Assembly: GCA_963727015.1 (NCBI GenBank)
Contig: CAVSEV010000003.1
Coordinates: 1-64,000, forward strand
Direction of reading: 5' to 3'
DNA length: 64,000 nucleotides
From: DATFVJ01 sp963727015
Lineage (GTDB): Bacteria > Actinomycetota > Actinomycetes > Streptosporangiales > Streptosporangiaceae
The first letter of the stretch is position 1; each line of letters starts with the position of its first letter. The notes below the pieces were generated by a model. That model worked only from the letters and a program-made list of their open reading frames with translations, searched no databases and was not told where the DNA came from. The position numbers and the translations under genes are program-made. Below are positions 28,726-37,334 of this stretch, piece after piece.

Positions 28726-31380
28726 TTGTCTGTTCAGCACCTGCTTGCCCGGGAATCCGCCGAGGGCCACCGCGGCGGCGGCTGGCCGCTGGTCGGCCGG
28801 GAAAGAGAGTTGTCTCAGCTGGTTGCAGCCATCGAGGCCGGGCAGGGCGCGGTGATCACCGGCCCGGCTGGGGTGGGCAAGACGACCCTGGCCATGAGGT
28901 CGCTGCGGGCGGCCAAGGACCGGGGGATGGCCCTGGTGCGCACGGCCGCCACCCGCACCTCGCGGGGGCTGGCGTTCGGGACGCTGGCGCCGCTTCTGCC
29001 GCCCGACCCAGCTGGCCAGAGCGTCGCCCAGCAGAATCCGGGCCAGTTGCTCAGGCGTTATGCCCGGGCTGTGGTCAACGCGGCCGGTGGCCGCCGCCTG
29101 GTGATGTTCGCAGATGACGCGCACCTGCTCGACGAGGAGTCGGCCACGCTGGTACACCAGCTCGCCCTGACCCGGGCGGCCACGGTCGTGGCCGCGGTGC
29201 GCGCGGGCGCGCCGGTTCCCGATGCGGTGGTGGCATTGTGGAAGGACGGCCTGGCCGATCGCATCGAGCTGGCGCCCCTTGATGAGGCGGCGGTCGGGGA
29301 GCTGCTGGTTGCCGCGCTGGGCGGGCCGGTGGACGCTGCGTCGGCACGGCATCTGATGCACCGATGTGAGGGCAACCCGATGATCTTGCGGGAGCTGGTG
29401 ACCGGAGCGCTCGAGGCGAGCACGCTGGCCGACGCCGGCGGTGCCTGGAGTCTGCGGCGCGAACTGCAGCCCACGTCCCGCCTGACCGAGTTGGTGGCCC
29501 TGCACCTGGGTGACCTGAGCGAGCCCGAGCGGGCCGTACTGGAACTGCTCGCGCTGGGTGAGCCGCTCGGCCAGGCCATTTTGGGCAGGCTGGCCGATCC
29601 CGCCGCGGTCGCGGCACTGGAGAGCAAGGGCCTGATCAACAGCCGCCTGGCCGGCCGGCGGGTCCAGCTATGGCTGGCCCACCCAGTCTACGGGGATGTG
29701 GCGCGGGCAGGTATCAGCGCGCTGCGCAAGCATGCACTGGCCCGGTCACTGGCCGAAGCGATCGAGGCCTGCGGCGCCCGGCGCCGGGAGGACTGTTTGC
29801 GGCTGGCGTCCTGGCGCTTCGTCGGGGGCGGCGGAAGTGCCGGCCTGTTTGTCGCAGGAGCGACGGCGGCCCGGGCCCGCCACGACCACCCCCTCACCGA
29901 ACGGCTGGCCCGGGCGGCCATCGGCGAGGGCGGCGGCTTTCAGGCCCGTTTCCTCGCGGCCGAGGCTGCCCATCTCCAGGGCCGGCCGCAGCAGGCCGAG
30001 CAAGAGCTGGCCGCCCTCAGCGCGGACGCGGCCAGCGCAGCCCAGCAGGCGCACGTCGCCCTTGTCCGCTTCGAAAATGCCTACTACCTGCGGGGGCGGG
30101 CCGACCTTCGGCTGATCGATGACGCCGTCGGCGCCATCACCGATCCATCCTGGCGCGAGGAACTGCTGGCGCGGCGCTTTTCCGCCACCAGCATGAGCCG
30201 CGGGCCGCGGGCCGCGGTCGAGGCCGGATCGGCCCTGCCGCAACGCTTCGGCTCGGCACCACTTAGCATCGCTCACGCGGCGCTGGCCCACAGCCTGGTC
30301 CGGCTCGGCCGGCTCGGCGAGGCCCTTGAGCTGGCCGGTCGTGCCCCCGCCGACGGCGCGCCGCCAGAACCTGGCTTGCCGTGGGAGCTGAGCCCAGTTC
30401 TCGCTCAGGCCGGCGCGCTCATCTACGCTGGCCGTCTCGGCGGCGCCGAGCAACTCCTGACCGCTGCCGACGATCTGCTGCCCGAGCCACCGGCCGGAGC
30501 GAGGATCTTCACAGCGGCGTGGTTCGCCGTTTTGCATCTTGAGCAAGGCCGCCCGATGAGCGCCTTCTGGCGGGGCAGCGAGTACTACGCCCTCCTGCGC
30601 CAGGGGCGGGCGACGCCCATGACCCCACTGGTACTTGCCGCCGTCGCGCAGGCACTGGCCCTGACTGGACGGGCTGGCCGGGCGGCCGAGACGCTCGCCG
30701 TACACGACGCCCTCTACCTCCCGGCGGTGCCGGTCAACGAGATCGAAATCCTTCGGGCCCGGGCTTGGACGGCGGCGGCCGTCGGCAACCTCCCGTCCGC
30801 GCGCTCCCAGCTAGAGACCGCGGTCGGCCTCGGGGAAGAGGCCGGTGACCTCGTCGGTGCCACCAGTGCGCTGCATGATCTGGCGCGTCTGGGCCGGGCC
30901 GGCGACGTCTGCGCCCGCCTGTCGGCGCTCGCCAGCGAAGTCGACAGTGAGCTGGTCAGCGCCCGCGCCGCTTACGCCAACGCGGTCGCAGCCCAGGACA
31001 CCGCCCTTCTCGAAAGGGTTTCCCGGGCCTTCGAGGACATGGGCGCGATGCTCTACGCCGCCGAAGCCAGAGCCGAAGCCGCCGTCGCCCTCCGCCGCGC
31101 CGGCAAACCCCGCCAGGCCACCGCGGCCGAACGTCTGACGGCCCACCTCCTTGGCCGCTGCGAAGGGGCCACCACCCCTGCGGTCCGGAGCATTAGCGCC
31201 CGGGCGCACCTGACCCCCAGTGAGCTTGACATCGCCCGGCAGGCCGCCGTCGGCCACGCCAACAAGCAGATCGCCAGGGACATGCACCTGTCGGTGCGGA
31301 CCGTCGAAAGCCATCTGCTCCGGGTGTACGAGAAACTCGGGATCTCCCGGCGCCACGAACTGCCCAACGCCCTTGTGTGA
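28726..31380 (+). CDS. Large LuxR-family AAA regulator (LAL type)
   Basis: An 884-residue regulator, intact. The P-loop is ITGPAGVGKTTLAMRSL near residue 45 and Walker B is RRLVMFADDAHLLDEESATL. NPMILRELVTGALEAS and a winged-helix region follow, then a helical solenoid up to residue 820, and the LuxR HTH: HLTPSELDIARQAAVGHANK, QIARDMHLSVRTVESHLLRV, YEKLGISRRHELPNAL. A TTG at 28726 is preferred because GAGGAGA lies 5 nt upstream; an ATG at 28660 would add 22 residues. It follows the broken MalT-type gene by 159 nt in the same direction, so two unrelated LAL proteins stand in tandem. Its target is not evident. Confidence 0.88.
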   Translation: MSVQHLLARESAEGHRGGGWPLVGRERELSQLVAAIEAGQGAVITGPAGVGKTTLAMRSLRAAKDRGMALVRTAATRTSRGLAFGTLAPLLPPDPAGQSVAQQNPGQLLRRYARAVVNAAGGRRLVMFADDAHLLDEESATLVHQLALTRAATVVAAVRAGAPVPDAVVALWKDGLADRIELAPLDEAAVGELLVAALGGPVDAASARHLMHRCEGNPMILRELVTGALEASTLADAGGAWSLRRELQPTSRLTELVALHLGDLSEPERAVLELLALGEPLGQAILGRLADPAAVAALESKGLINSRLAGRRVQLWLAHPVYGDVARAGISALRKHALARSLAEAIEACGARRREDCLRLASWRFVGGGGSAGLFVAGATAARARHDHPLTERLARAAIGEGGGFQARFLAAEAAHLQGRPQQAEQELAALSADAASAAQQAHVALVRFENAYYLRGRADLRLIDDAVGAITDPSWREELLARRFSATSMSRGPRAAVEAGSALPQRFGSAPLSIAHAALAHSLVRLGRLGEALELAGRAPADGAPPEPGLPWELSPVLAQAGALIYAGRLGGAEQLLTAADDLLPEPPAGARIFTAAWFAVLHLEQGRPMSAFWRGSEYYALLRQGRATPMTPLVLAAVAQALALTGRAGRAAETLAVHDALYLPAVPVNEIEILRARAWTAAAVGNLPSARSQLETAVGLGEEAGDLVGATSALHDLARLGRAGDVCARLSALASEVDSELVSARAAYANAVAAQDTALLERVSRAFEDMGAMLYAAEARAEAAVALRRAGKPRQATAAERLTAHLLGRCEGATTPAVRSISARAHLTPSELDIARQAAVGHANKQIARDMHLSVRTVESHLLRVYEKLGISRRHELPNALV

Positions 31381-31469
31381 CCACGTGCCCACCGGGAGAC
31401 CAGTAGCAGCCGCTGCGGCCACTCGTTGCCAGCGGGTATGCAGACCATCTGACCGACCCGACGCCGACC

Positions 31470-31680
31470 TCCTATTGCTCGCCTCCCCGGCCGACACGCG
31501 GGTGACGGCTGCCTTGGCGACGGCGCAGGTCCGGCGGCTGCGCGCCGACCCGCAGGCCGTCGTGGACCTGCTCGGCAATCCGCGTGTGTTCGAGGCCGTG
31601 TTCGGCCACGGGGCTGGCGCTGCCCCAGCCGCACCCAGCCGGGCGGTTTCCGTCTCACCGTTCTTCGCGTTCACGCCTGG
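31470..31680 (+). pseudogene. Remnant of a conserved actinobacterial hypothetical protein
   Basis: One frame reads LLLLASPADTRVTAALATAQ, VRRLRADPQAVVDLLGNPRV and FEAVFGHGA, then SPFFAFT. It looks like the N-terminus of a hypothetical protein often seen in actinomycetes, cut off at 31680, where a methyltransferase remnant begins on the other strand. No start codon with a binding site is present. Confidence 0.4.
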
Positions 31681-31872
31681 ATCAGGTCAAACCCGTCCAG
31701 CGGGTACTCCAGGGCGTCGGCCTGGATGAACGAGAACGGGTAGTGAGGCTGTGGCTCCAGGTCCACGCCCACCACATCGAACCCGGCCAGGTGATAGCCC
31801 ATAGACGCGCCAGCCGGCTTTGCAGAACAGATCCAGCACCCTCAGCCGCTGCCGGGTGGCCGCGAGAAGCAA
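31680..31872 (-). pseudogene. DNA-methylase-like N-terminal remnant
   Basis: The minus strand encodes RQRLRVLDLFCKAG and, after a one-base shift, MGYHLAGFDVVGVDLEPQPH and YPFSFIQADALEYPLDGFDL. This is the start of class I methyltransferases of the DNA cytosine-methylase kind (motif I LDLFCKAGG). It stops after about 65 residues. The catalytic domain is missing. Confidence 0.6.
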
Positions 31873-31958
31873 TCACTGATGCTTGAGTGGCAGGCGGGCC
31901 AGGTTCGCCCCGGCGACACCGAACCGCTCGCCGACAAGCGGCTTGGCCTTGACCGACT

Positions 31959-32003
31959 GGAGGACCCGGAGGACCCGGAGGACCCGGAGGACCCGGAGGA
32001 GAT
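31959..32003 (+). repeat. 9-bp tandem repeat GAGGACCCG
   Basis: The unit GAGGACCCG is present about four and a half times in a row. In the plus frame from an ATG at 31877 it would encode (Glu-Asp-Pro)n in a short 50-residue ORF (MLEWQAGQVRPGDTEPLADK at its head). The ORF may be a degraded gene. Confidence 0.6.
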
Positions 32004-32059
32004 CATGTCACAGCGAGGAGGGCGGTCGGCCCCTGCGTGCAGGTCGCCGTGATCGTCTG

Positions 32060-32345
32060 ATAAGCGCGGCCTGAGCTGGGCGGGTGACTGCGGGCGTTGT
32101 GGCTGGGTCGGCGACCGCGCACAGTACGCAGGGTCCGGGCTGCAGCAGGGCGAGCCGGATCGGCCAGCGGGGCTGGGGTTGGCCGGAACCGGGCAGCGCG
32201 TGCCGTAGCGCGTTGGTCAGCAGCTCCGACCCGACGGTCGCGATATCGTGGCAGCGTTCTGCCACGCCCCACCGCCGCACGGTGGCGATGGTGAAGTCGC
32301 GGGCGGCGCGGACCGACTGGTGGTCTGTTGCAAAAGCTCTGCGTC
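32060..32345 (-). pseudogene. Truncated anti-sigma-like ATP-binding protein
   Basis: The frame contains SVRAARDFTIATVRRWGV, DIATVGSELLTNALRHALPG and WPIRLALLQPGPCVLCAVAD, which match the first half of the RsbW/HATPase_c_2 proteins, including the N box. The G1 and G2 boxes are replaced by unrelated sequence after 32100. Its 5' end abuts an IS1380 fragment. Non-functional. Confidence 0.6.
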
Positions 32346-32384
32346 GGGGCGCTCGGTGCAACTTCATGCGACAGGCTGGGGACG

Positions 32385-32694
32385 CCTGGAGAAGGATCCG
32401 CTGCGCAAAAGACACCGGCCTGCGCAACCTGCCCCTGCACGGTTATGCCCAGAACCAGATCTGGTGCGAGATCGTCGCATTGGCCTGCGAACTGCTGGCC
32501 TGGATGCAGATGCTCGCCCTCACCGGCACCGCCCGCCGCTGGGAACCCAAACGGCTCCGGCTCCGGCTCTTCGCCTGCGCCGGGCACCTCGCCCGCGGTG
32601 GCCGCCGCCTGCGGCTGCGGCTGGCCGCACGCTGGCCCTGGAACCCATCCTCACCGCCGCACTCAGCCGGCTCGACGCCCTCGCACCCGGCTGA
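32385..32694 (+). pseudogene. IS1380-family transposase, C-terminal remnant
   Basis: KDTGLRNLPLHGYAQNQIWC, EIVALACELLAWMQMLALTG and ARRWEPKRLRLRLFACAGHL, followed in another frame by ILTAALSRLDALAPG, correspond to the end of the IS1380 DDE transposase. A frameshift lies near 32635. The catalytic core is missing. Confidence 0.7.
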
Positions 32695-32901
32695 CCAGGA
32701 CCAACTGCCCCTACGACCAGGAAGGACACCCCCAGGGCCCGTGAAACCCCGCCCACCCGGCGCGACAGCCGGGCAGCCAGGCACGGCCAGACACTGAAAA
32801 ACAGCCGCCAGCTGCAGCCTCAAACCACCCAGCCAAGATCACGAAAGATGCAGGTTAGGCGACATCCTGTCGGCTATCATCGCCGGGTTGTTCTACCGCG
32901 A

Positions 32902-33621
32902 ATGACACGCCGGCAGGCGGTGAGAAACACTCAGACTATGACCGGCGTCCCGGCACCCACCTTGTACCACCGATGGATTGGCTGGCACGCCCCCGCAATG
33001 CGGCGGGCGATGACGGTATTCATCGCCGGGCTGATCGTCGCGGTTATTCTCCTGCCGTTCGTGACCTGGGCGCTGGCACTGGCCGCAGGCTGGGACGCCG
33101 CCGCGCTCACCTTCCTCCTGGCCGCCTGGCCGATCATTATCCGAGCCGACAGCTCACACGCCCCACAGCTGGCTGCCCGCGAAGACCAGACAGAAGGCTC
33201 TGCCAGGGTGCTGCTGGTCGGGGCCAGCGTCGCCAGCCTCCTGGGGGCAGGTTACGCACTTCACCTCGCGGGGCAGCACAGCGGCGCTCTGCGGGTGCTA
33301 CTGATCGGCGCCGCCGTACTGACTGTCGTCCTGTCGTGGACCGTGATGAACACCGTCTACACCCTGCGCTACGCCGACCAGTATTTCCGGTCCAAGCCCA
33401 GCGGCATCGCGTTCGGCACCGAAGACGGCCAGCAACATCCCGGCTACCGCGACTTCGCCTACGTCGCCTTCACCATCGGCATGACCTACCAGGTGTCCGA
33501 CACGACGCTGCGCGACCCCCAGATCCGGCGCACGGTGCTCGCCCACGCCATCCTGTCCTACGTGTTCGGCGTGGTCATCGTCGCCGGTTCGGTCAACCTC
33601 ATCTCCGGGCTGTTCCGCTAA
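32902..33621 (+). CDS. DUF1345 family membrane protein
   Basis: A 239-residue membrane protein with five helices. It carries the family features FIAGLIVAVILLPFVTWALA, a second helix pair around residues 95-130, YTLRYADQYF, the highly conserved DFAYVAFTIGMTYQVSDT and a final FGVVIVAGSVNLISGLF. DUF1345 proteins have no established function. Starts at 32902 or 32938 are possible. It appears intact among remnants. Confidence 0.85.
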   Translation: MTRRQAVRNTQTMTGVPAPTLYHRWIGWHAPAMRRAMTVFIAGLIVAVILLPFVTWALALAAGWDAAALTFLLAAWPIIIRADSSHAPQLAAREDQTEGSARVLLVGASVASLLGAGYALHLAGQHSGALRVLLIGAAVLTVVLSWTVMNTVYTLRYADQYFRSKPSGIAFGTEDGQQHPGYRDFAYVAFTIGMTYQVSDTTLRDPQIRRTVLAHAILSYVFGVVIVAGSVNLISGLFR

Positions 33622-33923
33622 CTCTGCCAGACCCACCGCCGCATCAGAGCGGCCGCGCGCCAGCGCCTCCCAAGCTCGCGATTCAGACCTCAAGGGGGGT
33701 CACCTTCCGTAGCCGGGCCTGGGCAAACCGTAGGAGCACCCATCTGGTTTCGGCGTTCCGAGCGGGCAGTCACTTTGCGCCATCGCCAGCCGACCATCAA
33801 ATTAGAACTCGAACTTTCACCTGCGACCCAACTGGGGGGTATCTCTCTAGGTGTGTAAGGAGTGATTAAAGGGAACTGAGTGACCAGGGGGAATGGTCGC
33901 CGTAACGGGGGGGAACCACGATC
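33622..33923. other. Intergenic stretch, likely left end of an IS256 element
   Basis: No gene. The GC content falls towards 33800-33890, just ahead of the IS256 transposase remnant, as expected for the terminal and promoter region of that element. Confidence 0.35.
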
Positions 33924-34635
33924 ATGTCCATTACACGCCAAAAGCCCGGCCCGGCCGGGCTGGTGAATACTTCGGAGGCGGATGCGCTTTTGGGGGAGGC
34001 TGCTCATTACGGCGGCGAAAAATCCCCCTCGGCCGGGCAGCGGCTGGCTCCGCTGCGTGAGCTGATCGATGACCGGCTGCTGGACGCGCTGCTGGAGCGG
34101 TCCAGGGACAAGGCCGGCGGGCTGCGGCTGACTGGTGAGGGCTCCATGCTGGGCGAGCTGGTCAAGGCGGTGCTGGAACGGGCGCTGGAGGCGGAGCTGA
34201 CCGCGCACCTGGGTTATGCCCGGAATGACCCGTCCGGCCATAATTCCGGCAATTCGCGGAATGGCACGATCAGCAAGCAGGTGCAGACGGGGATCGGGCC
34301 GGTGCCCATCGAGGTGCCCCGGGACCGGGCGGGAAACTTCGAGCCGGTACTGGTGCCCAAACGGTCCGGGCGGGTCTCCGGCGGCCTGGACGACATGATC
34401 ATCTCGCTGTATGCGGGATGAGCGTGCGCGACATCCTGCACCACCTTAAGCAGGTGTACGGCACCGAGCTGTCGCATGAGACCGTCTCCCGGATCACCGA
34501 TGCCGTGCTGGAGGAAGTCCGGGCCTGGCAGAGCAGGCCGCTGGATCCCGTGTACGCGGTGCTGTTCCTGGACGCGATCATGGTCAAGGTCCGTGACAAT
34601 CACGTCGTGTAGAGCAAGCCCGCCTACCTGGCGGC
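33924..34635 (+). pseudogene. IS256-family transposase, frameshifted with nonsense mutation and truncated
   Basis: The first frame from the ATG at 33924 contains LGELVKAVLERALEAELTAH, SGNSRNGTISKQVQTGIGPV and SGGLDDMIISLYAG. A shift at 34418 then leads into MSVRDILHHLKQVYGTELSH and VLFLDAIMVKVRDNHVV. There a TAG stands where CAG (of VQSKPAYLA) is expected. Homology ends at about 34635, before the second half of the DDE domain. Confidence 0.85.
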
Positions 34636-34832
34636 CTGGCCGCGAATACCCGAACGCCGCGGCCGCGGCGGTGACCGGCTCGCCGTCCACCGTGACGCGG
34701 CGCACCATCTCGTACTTGACCTGCGCCGCATCGCGGGCATCGAAGAACCCGTCGGCCAGGAACGCCGGATCGGTCACCTGCTCGGGATGCGGGTTCAGGC
34801 ACCGCGACTCGCGAAGCGCCGTCACCTTCGGG
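34636..34832 (-). pseudogene. Remnant of a helix-turn-helix protein of mobile modules
   Basis: The minus strand encodes RCLNPHPEQVTDPAFLADGF, FDARDAAQVKYEMVRRVTVD and VTAAAAAFGYSRPG, the N-terminal part of a small HTH protein that in actinomycetes sits with recombinase and DUF5372 genes. It is cut at 34636 by the IS256 remnant. The DUF5372 gene nearby supports the assignment. Confidence 0.55.
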
Positions 34833-35031
34833 TCCTCCGCTGATCCTGGCAAGGCACGCCGCCTCCCGGTCAAGACGAATCGTAAGGCGAATTTTGCCGA
34901 AATCGAGCAGCCTTCGCACCACGACACGCCACAGAACCACAGAAGATCCCAGGACATCATCCAAATCTATGCCCGTAAGACACCTGGTGAACTCGGACCG
35001 GAAAGCAAGCCCGGCGTAATCCTCTTGACAC

Positions 35032-35316
35032 TCACGGCGTAATCCGCTTTACGGTCTCGCCACTGCCCAGCCGGGACCGCAGATGGTCGATCAGATCCGC
35101 CAGAGCCAGCAGCACCTCGACGGTGAACGGGCACCGGCCGCCGGCAATAACCACGAACGGATCAGCGGGCCCCACATCGGTCCACCCGGCATGCAGCGAG
35201 AACAGCGCCCCGTTCTCGTCGTGGAGATGAACCCGGTTCTCACCCCAGTTCTGGCGGTGAGCGACGAACTCGAAGTCCTCGCCGGACAACGGATGGAACG
35301 GGTGCGTCACCCGCAC
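35032..35316 (-). CDS. DUF5372 family protein
   Basis: A 94-residue protein starting MRVTHPFHPLSGEDFEFV, with NWGENRVHLHDENGALFSLH, AGWTDVGPADPFVVIAGG and a C-terminal LLALADLIDHLR helix. This is the full DUF5372 domain, typically encoded beside recombinase/HTH genes of mobile modules. The GTG start is followed by an intact frame. Its partner genes here are reduced to one remnant. Confidence 0.75.
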   Translation of the reverse strand: MRVTHPFHPLSGEDFEFVAHRQNWGENRVHLHDENGALFSLHAGWTDVGPADPFVVIAGGRCPFTVEVLLALADLIDHLRSRLGSGETVKRITP

Positions 35317-35567
35317 CCGTCGATGCCGATCATCCGGACTGGGTGTAGTCGACGACGTGGTCCAAGCACCGGGTAGAGCGCCATAGTCCGCCCGGAGATA
35401 GAGATCTATTCATCCGAACCGACCGTCCGGACTTCCGCAGTTCATAGGCACATCGGGGCTTGATCACGATCGTTTTCCCTGGTCAGGGACGTACGGAGGA
35501 GGTACCTGAGACCCGAAATGATGTAGGCACACGAATTCGAGCGTGTCGCTTGCTTTGGGCTGCTGTG
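35317..35567. other. Intergenic stretch and IS1634 left end
   Basis: No gene seen. The lower-GC segment 35460-35567 precedes the IS1634 transposase start and probably contains the element's left end and promoter. Confidence 0.35.
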
Positions 35568-35805
35568 ATGGCTTGGCTTGTAGGCGTGTACCTGCGTGAG
35601 ACCCGGCGGGTCAACAGGGACGGCACCGTGGTGTCCTACCTGCAGCTGGCGCACAAGGAGCGGCACCCGCGCACCGGCGGCCCGGTCGCCAAGGTGATCC
35701 ACAACTTCGGCCGTGCCGACAAGGTCGACCGGGAGGCGCTGGCCCGGCTGGTCGCGTCGATCTCCCGGTTCCTCGAACCGGAGCAGGCGGCATCAGCTGG
35801 CGTCA
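35568..35805 (+). pseudogene. IS1634-like transposase, N-terminal remnant
   Basis: About 78 residues: MAWLVGVYLRETRRVNRDGT, VVSYLQLAHKERHPRTGGPV and AKVIHNFGRADKVDREALAR, then LVASISRFLEPEQA, the well-conserved start of IS1634 transposases. It is cut exactly where the left direct repeat of the conflict cassette begins, at about 35820. Confidence 0.75.
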
Positions 35806-36046
35806 CCGATGGTGACCGCGATTTCCCGGGTCAGGTCATCGGGGATCGGACCATCACCGAGCACCGCCCGGAGGCCCTCACTGAGACTGTCGAGGGCTTC
35901 GTCGAGGGTGTCGCCCACACCGTAGGCGCTGATATGTTCCGGCAGGCCGACCGCGCGGACACCCCAAGGGAGGCATCCGGCGCGGAGTCTGGATGCGGAC
36001 GGCTGGGGTCGTCCAGGATCTCGTAGCGCACGTGGATGGTCGTCAT
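35793..36046 (-). pseudogene. HicB-like antitoxin, left copy, frameshifted
   Basis: The ATG at 36046 has AGGAGGG upstream. The product begins MTTIHVRYEILDDPSRPHPD; after a one-base loss near 35970 the next frame gives GVRAVGLPEHISAYGVGDTL and DEALDSLSEGLRAVLGD, the HicB/YlmG-like antitoxin fold (soluble RNase H-like). The second copy at 46310-46564 has the uninterrupted frame. No HicA toxin is adjacent. Confidence 0.65.
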
Positions 36047-36508
36047 CGGCTTGGCCCTCCTCTCGCGTCTCATGATGCCAAACCGCCGGGGGTTGCGCGA
36101 CGCGAGCTGGGGCGGGGTTGCGTGGCTGTAAACGCGGCGGCCCTGTTGCTTCCCGCCCATGGTTGCTGCGCGGCCAATAGGCGGAGAACAACGAGCGTTA
36201 GCGGACATTCACACAGGTCAGCGCGTGATCGTTGGTGGTGTAAGAGACCACCAGCGCCCGGAGTGATCCGGGCGGCTAGGTAAACCCCACCCGGAGCAAG
36301 GTCAAGAGGGCTGCGCGTTCTCCGGGCCGCGGGGCCTGCGCGAGCGTTCGAGGGCGGCCCGCCCGATGCTCGCGGGTAGACCGCACGAGGCTGCCGGCAA
36401 CGGCAGTCCCAGATGGATGGCCGCCGGCCCGCGCAAACGGGTGCACAGAACCCGGCCTACAGGCCGGCTCGTCCGCCGCCTGACGAGGGCAAACGCCGCC
36501 GCTGCCAT
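35824..36508. repeat. Left long direct repeat flanking the conflict cassette
   Basis: About 685 bp matching 46341-47021 in the same orientation, about 94% identical by my manual count (roughly 38 differences). It contains the HicB-like gene and the RNase P RNA fragment. The unique DNA between the two copies is about 9.8 kb. Confidence 0.9.
36225..36476 (+). ncRNA. rnpB: RNase P RNA (rnpB) 3' fragment, left copy
   Basis: About 250 nt aligns by eye with the 3' two-thirds of actinobacterial class A RNase P RNA: GGTGGTGTAAGAGACCACCA (P10-P11 area), GGCGGCTAGGTAAACCCCAC, CGGAGCAAGGTCAAGAGG, GTTCGAGGGC, GCGGGTAGACCGCACGAGG, AGATGGATGGCCG and ACAGAACCCGGCCTACAGG, then the P1 3' strand GGCTCGTC. The 5' third, including the universally conserved GAGGAAAGTCC, is not found upstream, so this copy cannot form P4 and should be inactive as RNase P. 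Confidence 0.85.
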
Positions 36509-36883
36509 CGCATTGGACACGTCGCCAGGCGGCCGGTCGCTTCGGCGGCGCGCCAGGTTGCAGGCCCACCCGTACATCGTCCGTCGCAGCAGCATCGGCT
36601 CTGGCTGGCCGCGTTCGGTGGCAAGTAAGGCTGGGGTGCAGTGGCGAGCGCGTCAGCGGTCGACCGGTGGCTCGGATCGGTTGGCACCGGACGGTCGGGC
36701 GGCTGCGCGCCGCGTAGAAGACCTGGCGGAGCGGCTTAATTGCATGGCGTAGGCCTGCGCCCTTACGCGTCGAATAGGGTTTCGCGTACTGGTGTGATGG
36801 CTTGGGGGAGACCTCCGTGGGCGCACCTGGTGTGGTGCGGCATTCTTCACCAGCGCGTCGCGATGAAACTTACGATGTATCCA
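36509..36883. other. Upstream region of the EACC1-caspase operon
   Basis: No gene recognised. The GC content drops after 36720. The region leads into the promoter at 36884. Confidence 0.4.
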
Positions 36884-36912
36884 TTGCACTGGTATGCGCG
36901 CGGGCGCATACT
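36884..36912 (+). promoter_or_regulatory. Promoter with operator-like inverted repeat for the conflict operon
   Basis: TTGCAC (36884-36889) and CATACT (36907-36912) are 17 nt apart. Between and into the -10 box lies the perfect inverted repeat GTATGCGC-GCGG-GCGCATAC (36892-36911). A dimeric repressor bound here would block RNA polymerase. The EACC1 start codon is 30 nt further on. Confidence 0.6.
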
Positions 36913-36941
36913 TTCTGGGTATCACTGCGGGGGTGGAGCCT

Positions 36942-37334
36942 ATGGGTGAAGAGTTGCGCCTTCAATTGTCCGAGGAGGGCGCGGACGGCGAACGGCTCGC
37001 GATGCTAACCGGCTACTTACGGGCGGAGCTTCTCCAGCTGGACGTCGAAGATGTGACCGAGCTTCCGGCTGGTGAGCCTCCACCGGGTGCGAAGGCGTTT
37101 GACGTGGCTGCCGTGGGCGCGCTGGTGATCGCCTTGGGCCAGTCCGCCGAGGGGCTGCGGTCGGTGGTGTCTGCGATCAGGAACTGGCTGGGTCGCGGTG
37201 AGGAGACCCGCCGCACGGTGCGGCTGGAACTCGCGGGTGACGCGGTGGAGTTGTCGCAAGCGAGCGCGGCCGATCAGCAACGGCTGATCGAGTTGTTTGT
37301 CAGCAGGCACACAACGGGGGACGGTGTGCGTTGA
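36942..37334 (+). CDS. EACC1-like effector-associated adaptor protein
   Basis: A 130-residue protein with the pattern of 'effector-associated constant component 1': an N-terminal strand-rich part (ELRLQLSEEGADGERLAMLT, GYLRAELLQLDVEDVTEL), a hydrophobic central helix (VAAVGALVIALGQSAEGL), then VVSAIRNWLGRGEETRRTVR and ELAGDAVELSQASAADQQRL, ending in a helix before the stop. EACC1 proteins accompany caspase, trypsin and other effectors in actinobacterial conflict systems and are thought to couple them to a sensor. The ATG at 36942 has GGTGGAG close upstream. The TGA overlaps the caspase TTG start (TTGA), so the two are coupled. Confidence 0.75.
   Translation: MGEELRLQLSEEGADGERLAMLTGYLRAELLQLDVEDVTELPAGEPPPGAKAFDVAAVGALVIALGQSAEGLRSVVSAIRNWLGRGEETRRTVRLELAGDAVELSQASAADQQRLIELFVSRHTTGDGVR

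Noticed and set aside
36225..36476. Complete, functional rnpB gene
   Set aside because: The 3' part is clear, but the 5' conserved region needed for the P4 helix is absent in the DNA upstream in both copies.
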